Of a DNA stretch of 64,000 nucleotides, positions 58,581-64,000 are shown in pieces (position 1 is the stretch's first letter; the number at the start of each line of letters is the position of its first letter). The notes beneath the pieces were generated by a model. The model was not told the DNA's origin, searched no databases, and worked only from the letters and a program-made list of their open reading frames with translations. The translations under genes and the position numbers were made by a program. The DNA comes from an uncultured Lachnospiraceae bacterium (lineage in GTDB: Bacteria; Bacillota; Clostridia; Lachnospirales; Lachnospiraceae), in the NCBI GenBank assembly GCA_902801515.1, contig CADCII010000001.1:1-64000 (forward strand), given 5' to 3'.

Positions 58581-61502
58581 ATGAACAGGGGCTGGACAGG
58601 AAAAAAAAGAAACGGATATCTGTGTATGCCGGCACTGATTCTGATGCTGACGGCTATTATCTGTGCTCACACAGCGGCCTATGCGGGGGATACGGAAGCG
58701 GAGAGTGTTGTTGTCCAGAAGGAGACAGAAGATACGGCTGGTCAGCGAATAGAGACAGAGGAGCCAGCCAGTCAGCGTATGGAAACAGAGGAGCCAGACA
58801 GTCAGCACAAAGAGACAGAAGAACCAGACGGTCAGCACACGGGGACGGGGGAAGAAGATGGTCAGAACAGGGAACCGGAAGGTTATTATACGGTCACCCT
58901 GGAAGATATCGGTCCGGATCTTCCGGCAGAGGGAAGGATGTATGACGGGACAGACCGGATTGGCCTGAAGTATTCTCCACAGATCAGAAGAGAGGACAGC
59001 GGGGAGAAAGAAGAGATCCCTGTCTATAAGGTGATGTGTGAAGCCCGCCTTGACGGCTGTGATGTGGGTGAAAGACATGTGATCTATTCATTTACACTGA
59101 AGACGCCCTGGCCGGACCATATAAAGCTGAAGACCGGTCAGATATATCCGGAGCTGACCGTTGAAGTGAAAAAGGCAGTCCTGCATATCAGGATTCCGGA
59201 TGGGACCAAGGTATATATGGATCCGCCGGATCTTGAACATATCTCTCTGAGCGGAAACGGAGAAGTGACTGTGTCCGGATTTGCTGAAGATGCGGATGGT
59301 AAAGAAGTGATCCCGGAAGGTTTTGAACCGCCGCAGATCACGGTAGATACCAATGTTTTGAAGAAGAACAGTCCCATGTACAGACCGGATGAGGAAGAGG
59401 ATAGTGGAGAACAGAGCGGCAATGGTACTGCAGACGGGAGCATTGCCGGAAAAAGAAAGGTCTGCCGCTATGAAGCAGCCATCATCCTGAAGAAGACTCT
59501 GGAGGGAGATGTCACTGGAAACCCCACTGATAACTATGAATTCTGCAGCGATCCGGAGGATGACAGGTATGTTCCGGGCTGCGTGACTGTGACAAGAAGA
59601 GAGATCGTACAAGGGGAAGACTATACGGTTTCAGGCGATGAAGGGGCATATCTTCAGCAGCAGGAGCGGATCATCGTGCGGCAGGGCACCAGACTGTATG
59701 TGGAACCCGTTGAAGGTTCCGGATATAACAGCGGGGAGTCTTCAGACGCACTGTCAGGAGAAGGGACCTTTACGTTCCGGCTGAGGAAGAAAGACAAGTC
59801 AGGGTTTGTTACTGCTGATTCCGAAGAGGGAGAGATCCGCTATACAGCAGATGGCGCGGCGCCGGTGCCGGTCTTGTCGGTCACAGGGACAAAAGGGAGC
59901 GGGGATTATCTGTACTGCGCGTCCTCGTCTTCTGTCTCGGCGCAGACTCCTGAGGATATGAGCGGCATCCGGTCAGTCAGGTACAGAATTCTGAGGACGG
60001 ACCTTACGGCGGGGAATCTTGCTTTACTGAGAATGTCGGGCGGGGACGGTTACCTGGCTGCGGGGAACTGGTCGGACGTCAGATCATCCGGAATCGCATC
60101 ACTGTCCAATGAAGGGATATTCAGGGTTGAGTTTGAGGTGACGGATGGCGTAGGAAACAGGAGCCGGACCACGAGTGCATGCATTATCGTGGATCATACC
60201 GGGCCGTCTGTTACAGTGGACGGAGTGTCGGATCACAGTGCCAATTCAGGTAAGGTCATCATCTCCGCAGCCTGCTCTGACGCAGCTTATGAACCCGGAT
60301 CTTTCAGTGCTGTCATGGAGGCAGGACATGGCGGACTGGTTCCGAAGATGCGGGTCACACAGGAGAACGGGACAGGCGCAGCAGTCCGTTTTGCAGACTT
60401 TAAGCACAGCGCCCGGGCGGACGCGGTATATACACTGACTGTCAGGGCACGGGATCTTGCCGGAAATGAGACTGTCCGGACTTTGTCATTTTCCATCAAC
60501 CGGTCCGGGTCGGCATACAGTCTGGGAGAGAAAACACAGGAAAACCTGAGGAACTATTATCACAGACAACCGTTTCCTGTCAGCTTTGCCGAGACGAATC
60601 TGGATGAAGTTCCCTCGGCAAAGGTGGTGATCCGGAGAGGGACGTCTATCCGGGAACTGGTTCCTGGCGACGGTCTGCTCTCAAGAGGAAAAACCAGAAA
60701 CAGTGACGGATTCAGATATGTCTATACCATCTCCGAAAACGCGTTTCAGGAGGATGGAGTCTATGAAGTGATCCTGTTCACATCGGACAGGGCAGGCAAT
60801 TCCTCGGACAGTGCTGCATGTGATATTCCGGTACGTTTTGCGATTGACAAGACTCCTCCACAGTGTCTGATCACAGGTATCCGCTCAGGAAGCAGATACC
60901 AGGCGGAGAGCCTCACAGCGGTCGCTGAAGTCAGAGACAATCTTGCGGCGGCAGGAGTCTGGATCTATTCGGATTCTGTTCTGTACAGGACTCTGGACAG
61001 TGAGGCACTTGCGAAGACAGAGGGTGTGATAAAACTGCCTTTTAAGGAGAAGAGAGAGTGGCAGACGCTGCAGATCCGGGTGCAGGACTTTGCGGGAAAT
61101 GAATACTGGACGCCGGAGCTTGTGTTTCTTGTCGCAGGCAAGTCAGATAAAAGCACAGCTCCGCCGATGAGAAGGAAGCTGAGCGCGGAGCAGATCTCAC
61201 TTGCCTGTGGATGGCTGAGGACGTGCTTCGGGAAGCTGCAGTGCCTGTTCTTGTCAGATCCAGGATCCGGGAAGATAAAAGTGATCACAAGAAGAGATGT
61301 AAGAGGAACACCGGCAGTGTCTTTGTCAGCAAAGCAGACAGCGGGCGAAACCTTAACCATTGCACGTCTTCAGAGGAAACGGTTTTACCATCTTCTGGCT
61401 GCAGCAGGAGTCTTGCTGACTGCCCCGCTGATCTGGCTGTTCCTGTATCGAAAAAGGAGACGGTTATATAAACCGCACAGGGCAGAAGAGAGAACAGGTT
61501 GA
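58581..61502 (+). CDS. large cell-surface protein with Ig-like domains
   Basis: A 973-residue protein. It has a signal/anchor segment (about 15-33: CMPALILMLTAIICAHTAAYA), a Glu/Thr/Pro repeat region of four 10-residue units (QRxETEEPxS type, residues 55-94), several bacterial Ig-like modules (IVDHTGPSVTVDG, SFSINRSGS, FAIDKTPPQCLITGI), and a C-terminal membrane helix (LLAAAGVLLTAPLIWLFLYRKRR) with a short basic tail. The topology is one large exterior domain anchored at the C-terminus. Four bases separate it from the kinase gene. Function is probably surface adhesion or sensing for the kinase. Confidence 0.82.
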   Translation: MNRGWTGKKRNGYLCMPALILMLTAIICAHTAAYAGDTEAESVVVQKETEDTAGQRIETEEPASQRMETEEPDSQHKETEEPDGQHTGTGEEDGQNREPEGYYTVTLEDIGPDLPAEGRMYDGTDRIGLKYSPQIRREDSGEKEEIPVYKVMCEARLDGCDVGERHVIYSFTLKTPWPDHIKLKTGQIYPELTVEVKKAVLHIRIPDGTKVYMDPPDLEHISLSGNGEVTVSGFAEDADGKEVIPEGFEPPQITVDTNVLKKNSPMYRPDEEEDSGEQSGNGTADGSIAGKRKVCRYEAAIILKKTLEGDVTGNPTDNYEFCSDPEDDRYVPGCVTVTRREIVQGEDYTVSGDEGAYLQQQERIIVRQGTRLYVEPVEGSGYNSGESSDALSGEGTFTFRLRKKDKSGFVTADSEEGEIRYTADGAAPVPVLSVTGTKGSGDYLYCASSSSVSAQTPEDMSGIRSVRYRILRTDLTAGNLALLRMSGGDGYLAAGNWSDVRSSGIASLSNEGIFRVEFEVTDGVGNRSRTTSACIIVDHTGPSVTVDGVSDHSANSGKVIISAACSDAAYEPGSFSAVMEAGHGGLVPKMRVTQENGTGAAVRFADFKHSARADAVYTLTVRARDLAGNETVRTLSFSINRSGSAYSLGEKTQENLRNYYHRQPFPVSFAETNLDEVPSAKVVIRRGTSIRELVPGDGLLSRGKTRNSDGFRYVYTISENAFQEDGVYEVILFTSDRAGNSSDSAACDIPVRFAIDKTPPQCLITGIRSGSRYQAESLTAVAEVRDNLAAAGVWIYSDSVLYRTLDSEALAKTEGVIKLPFKEKREWQTLQIRVQDFAGNEYWTPELVFLVAGKSDKSTAPPMRRKLSAEQISLACGWLRTCFGKLQCLFLSDPGSGKIKVITRRDVRGTPAVSLSAKQTAGETLTIARLQRKRFYHLLAAAGVLLTAPLIWLFLYRKRRRLYKPHRAEERTG
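58743..58862 (+). repeat. 30-bp tandem coding repeat
   Basis: Four consecutive 10-residue units beginning Q-R/H/N and carrying ETEEP with variations; the DNA is similar but not identical between units. It encodes a flexible acidic spacer and could vary in copy number. Confidence 0.7.
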
Positions 61503-61586
61503 CCGCACACAGGCATGATTGTAATATTCACTCAGTAGAAACCCGCAGGGTACCGGATCAGAGACCGGAAGCAGGAGACACTAAGG

Positions 61587-62036
61587 ATGACAGTGAGCAA
61601 AAGATGGATTCATTTTCTCGGAATATTTCTTCTGGGAGCGGTATTGTCTCTTGCCTGGGGTGCTGTAAGCTGGCTGCTGCATCTGGACCGGATATTTCCG
61701 GACGGGGCTTCAGAGAAACTGTTTTCCGTCAGTCTTCCGAAACAGATCATTCTTTACGGGTTCGTAAGTCCTTTTATCGAGGAGCTGGTGTTCCGTCAGC
61801 TGCTGTTTTCCCTTCTGCGCAAAGTATTTTCCCCTGAACTGTCTGCGGTCATAACCTCTGCCGCTTTTGCCCTGTGGCACGGAAATATGATCCAGATCCT
61901 CTATGCATTTCCCATGGGCATGCTGTTCCAGTACCTGAAGGAGAAGGACAAGACTCTGATCAGCCCGGTCTGCTGCCACAGCGGAGCGAACCTGGCGGCA
62001 GTTATCGTGGAAGCGGCCGTATCAGGAAGTCTGTGA
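61587..62036 (+). CDS. CPBP-family intramembrane metalloprotease
   Basis: A 149-residue protein with about four membrane helices. The CPBP (Abi/Rce1-like) motifs are complete: EELVFR (EExxxR), FALWHGN (FxxxH) and HSGAN (HxxxN/B). Such proteins often process peptides or protect from self-made bacteriocins. AGGAG lies 9 bases before ATG 61587. It follows the surface protein gene by 84 bp, with no terminator evident between them. The substrate is unknown, but processing of the neighbouring surface protein or a peptide is possible. Confidence 0.88.
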   Translation: MTVSKRWIHFLGIFLLGAVLSLAWGAVSWLLHLDRIFPDGASEKLFSVSLPKQIILYGFVSPFIEELVFRQLLFSLLRKVFSPELSAVITSAAFALWHGNMIQILYAFPMGMLFQYLKEKDKTLISPVCCHSGANLAAVIVEAAVSGSL

Positions 62037-62105
62037 CTTCAGTCATGGGAACTTCAAGGAAACTTGTCTAACTGTATAATTGTTCGGTTATCAGAATAAC
62101 TTTAA

Positions 62106-62134
62106 TTGACTTTTCTGATGGCGTCCGCTATTAT
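62106..62134 (+). promoter_or_regulatory. sigma-A promoter of glyA
   Basis: TTGACT (62106-62111), 17-bp spacer, TATTAT (62129-62134). Leader of about 60 nt; no riboswitch is recognised. Confidence 0.65.
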
Positions 62135-62201
62135 TGCTGAGGTTCTTACGACTTCATTCAGAAGTACAGAGACTTCAACAAGAAAAGGAGATTCATTTTT
62201 T

Positions 62202-63440
62202 ATGTATTCAATCGAAGATGTCAGGAAGGAAGATCCGCAGATCGCAGAGCTGATCGAGGCAGAGGTCAGAAGACAGAACAGCCATATTGAACTGATCGCT
62301 TCTGAAAACTGGGTATCACATGCTGTCATGGCAGCTATGGGAAGCCCTCTTACGAATAAATATGCGGAAGGACTTCCGAAACGTCGTTTTTACGGTGGAT
62401 GCAGTGTTGTCGATGATATCGAGAATATCGCGAGGGAAAGAGCCAAAGAGCTGTTCGGATGCACGTGGGCTAATGTACAGCCGCACTCCGGCGCACAGGC
62501 AAACATGGCTGTGGAATTCGCGCTTCTGCAGCAAGGCGACACATACATGGGAATGAATCTTTTTGAAGGAGGACATCTCTCTCACGGAAGCCCCGCGAAC
62601 TTCTCCGGAACTTATTTCAATGTTGTTCCCTATGGCGTCAGGGAAGATGGCTTCATCGATTATGATGAGGTGGAACGTATCGCGAAAGAGTGCAGACCGA
62701 AGCTGATCATCTGCGGAGCCAGCGCTTACGGAAGGACCATAGACTTCAAGAGATTCCGCGAGATCGCGGATGAAGTTGGCGCGTACCTGCTGGCGGACAT
62801 CGCACACATTGCAGGTCTTGTAGCTACCGGAGTACATCCGAGCCCATTCCCTTATGCCCATGTTGTGACGACCACAACTCATAAGACTCTCCGCGGACCG
62901 CGCGGCGGCATGATCCTGTCGACTGCAGAGTTCGGCAAGGAACATAAGCTCAACAGAGGCGTGTTCCCGGGAATCCAGGGCGGACCGCTGGAGCATGTGA
63001 TCGCGGCAAAGGCTGTCTGCTTCAAGGAAGCGATGCAGCCTGAATTCAAAGAATACTGCGAGCAGATCGTGAAGAATGCCAAAGTCCTCGCAGACGGACT
63101 GATGAAGAGAGGCATCGATATCGTGTCCGGCGGTACGGACAATCATCTGATGCTGGTTGACCTGAGATCGGTCGGCAAGACCGGCGCTGAGATAGAAGAG
63201 GCGCTGGATGCGATCGGTATCACAGCCAACAAGAACACGGTGCCGAGGGACCCGCAGAGTGCGCTTGTGACCAGCGGACTGCGTCTCGGAACGCCGGCGG
63301 CAACAACCAGAGGACTGAAGGAAGAAGACTTCGAACAGATTGCGGAAGTCATCGCGACTGTCATCAAGGAAGGTGACGCGAAAGCTGATTACTGCAGACA
63401 GATCATCCAGGGAATCGTGGAGAAGTATCCGCTCAGCTGA
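62202..63440 (+). CDS. glyA: serine hydroxymethyltransferase
   Basis: A 412-residue PLP enzyme that converts serine and tetrahydrofolate to glycine and methylene-tetrahydrofolate. It has [20 protein letters not shown], the substrate loop [16 protein letters not shown], and the PLP lysine in [20 protein letters not shown] precedes ATG 62202 (10-base spacer); the in-frame upstream region is not part of the enzyme. A single-gene unit closed by the terminator at 63526. Confidence 0.95.
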   Translation: MYSIEDVRKEDPQIAELIEAEVRRQNSHIELIASENWVSHAVMAAMGSPLTNKYAEGLPKRRFYGGCSVVDDIENIARERAKELFGCTWANVQPHSGAQANMAVEFALLQQGDTYMGMNLFEGGHLSHGSPANFSGTYFNVVPYGVREDGFIDYDEVERIAKECRPKLIICGASAYGRTIDFKRFREIADEVGAYLLADIAHIAGLVATGVHPSPFPYAHVVTTTTHKTLRGPRGGMILSTAEFGKEHKLNRGVFPGIQGGPLEHVIAAKAVCFKEAMQPEFKEYCEQIVKNAKVLADGLMKRGIDIVSGGTDNHLMLVDLRSVGKTGAEIEEALDAIGITANKNTVPRDPQSALVTSGLRLGTPAATTRGLKEEDFEQIAEVIATVIKEGDAKADYCRQIIQGIVEKYPLS

Positions 63441-63525
63441 GAATACCCCTGAACGTGCCTGGGTGCAGTATTGCCGGGGCAGAACAGGCAGCCGGAACGG
63501 AATTGAGAAAAAGACATGCATTATA

Positions 63526-63562
63526 ACAGTACAGCGGCAGGATATGTCCGCTGTACTGTTTT
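63526..63562 (+). terminator. terminator after glyA
   Basis: ACAGTACAGCGG (63526-63537) pairs with CCGCTGTACTGT (63548-63559), then TTTTG. Confidence 0.85.
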
Positions 63563-63640
63563 GACATAAATACTGCTTTGCTCTTCATTACGTATATGCT
63601 GCTTTTCTCCGCTCTGCACGCATGAAGCCATGCAGCCATT

Positions 63641-63669
63641 TTGACAGTCTATGCCCTTTTTGCTATAGT
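63641..63669 (+). promoter_or_regulatory. sigma-A promoter of the glycosyltransferase gene
   Basis: TTGACA (63641-63646), 17-bp spacer, TATAGT (63664-63669), 53 bp before the start. Confidence 0.75.
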
Positions 63670-63721
63670 TAAAATACTGAAACAGCATGTAATGACAGAG
63701 TTGATGAAAGGAGGTAAGGAT

Positions 63722-64000
63722 ATGGGAACAAACGCTGTTATCGTTATCCCTGCCCTGAATCCGCCTTCATCGCTTGTGGGTTATGTAGGCAGTCTTATGG
63801 ATCGCGGCTTTTCCAGGTTCATTGTAGTCAATGACGGAAGCCGGACGGACAAGCTGCCTGTTTTTATGAAGTTAAAACGTCTGGGCGCTGTGGTGGTCGA
63901 CCATGAGATGAACATGGGACAGGGAGCCTCCCTGCGCACCGGATTTCAATATTATCTGGACCATTACCAGGGTGAATCAGACGGTGTGATCACGCTGAAT
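63722..64000 (+). CDS. glycosyltransferase family 2, 5' part only
   Basis: Only the first 93 codons are within the window. They read as a GT-A fold start: VIVIPALNPPSSLVGYVGSL, FIVVNDGSRTD with the nucleotide-binding Asp-Gly-Ser, then GAVVVDHEMNMGQGASLRTGF, the loop before the DxD motif. AGGAGG precedes ATG 63722 by 9 bases. It should transfer sugar from a nucleotide- or lipid-linked donor to a cell-envelope product; the acceptor and length cannot be seen. Confidence 0.85.
   Translation, partial: MGTNAVIVIPALNPPSSLVGYVGSLMDRGFSRFIVVNDGSRTDKLPVFMKLKRLGAVVVDHEMNMGQGASLRTGFQYYLDHYQGESDGVITLN

Noticed and set aside
1-64000. CRISPR array, tRNA or rRNA genes, IS elements
   Set aside because: No regular repeat-spacer pattern, tRNA cloverleaf, rRNA core or transposase was found on either strand.

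Overview
The window looks like a chromosomal segment of a Gram-positive, low-to-mid GC anaerobe of the class Clostridia, most likely Lachnospiraceae. The signs are strong AGGAGG-type ribosome binding sites, sigma-A promoters with 17-bp spacers, a CIRCE operator at clpB, a CUT1 sugar ABC transporter without its own ATPase, a membrane pyrophosphatase and many secreted SH3 or NlpC proteins. About 54 protein genes are supported. No tRNA or rRNA gene, CRISPR array, IS element or prophage was found.

Layout. Positions 1-9.2 kb hold accessory and metabolic genes: a MerR regulator, a methyltransferase, a nucleoside phosphorylase, a secreted SH3 protein, then a long plus-strand run (about 3.4-9.2 kb) with two GNAT acetyltransferases, an esterase, a nuclease-helicase (DUF2075) next to a MazG-like pyrophosphohydrolase, a transaldolase, and a PfkB kinase broken by a 7-bp tandem duplication. 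Positions 9.4-15.0 kb hold carD (minus), trmO, and a three-gene LRR / VWA-like / MoxR-ATPase cluster. Positions 15.1-22.4 kb hold murI and a YigZ gene (minus), a class A penicillin-binding protein, and an exported trigger-factor-like chaperone with a paralogue. Positions 22.5-28.4 kb hold a uracil permease with a possible attenuator, pgi, a fructokinase-like gene and an NlpC/P60 hydrolase. Positions 28.6-37.3 kb hold clpB and a LacI-controlled fructan/sucrose uptake and hydrolysis cluster. Positions 37.5-43.0 kb hold tcdA, a CmpB-like membrane protein, a minimal SufC-SufB pair, trmD and hflX. Positions 43.0-47.2 kb (minus) hold an ABC-2 exporter and a LysR regulator. Positions 47.4-56.7 kb hold a secreted protein, a DUF4250 protein, rarA, argS, a MATE exporter and a membrane pyrophosphatase. 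Positions 56.9-64.0 kb hold a membrane Ser/Thr kinase coupled to a large surface protein, a CPBP protease, glyA and the start of a glycosyltransferase.

How genes work together. The LacI regulator, solute-binding protein, two permeases and GH32 hydrolase form one sugar-use regulon, with near-identical candidate operators at two promoters; fructose released by GH32 could be phosphorylated by the kinase at 25.8 kb and enter glycolysis with pgi. sufC-sufB-trmD-hflX looks like one operon. The kinase and the surface protein are translationally adjacent and probably form one signalling or envelope unit.

Most interesting for follow-up: (i) an 18-bp sequence repeated exactly at 16661 and 56739, each time in the loop of a hairpin opened by TTGACAG, which may be an undescribed structured RNA or small repeat; (ii) the nuclease-helicase plus MazG pair as a candidate defence module; (iii) the frame-shifted PfkB kinase with a reversible-looking 7-bp repeat; (iv) mutually exclusive hairpins before the uracil permease; (v) the minimal SufCB pair; and (vi) direct TGTGA repeats before two cell-wall protein genes. 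All calls come from reading the sequence; no database search was run.
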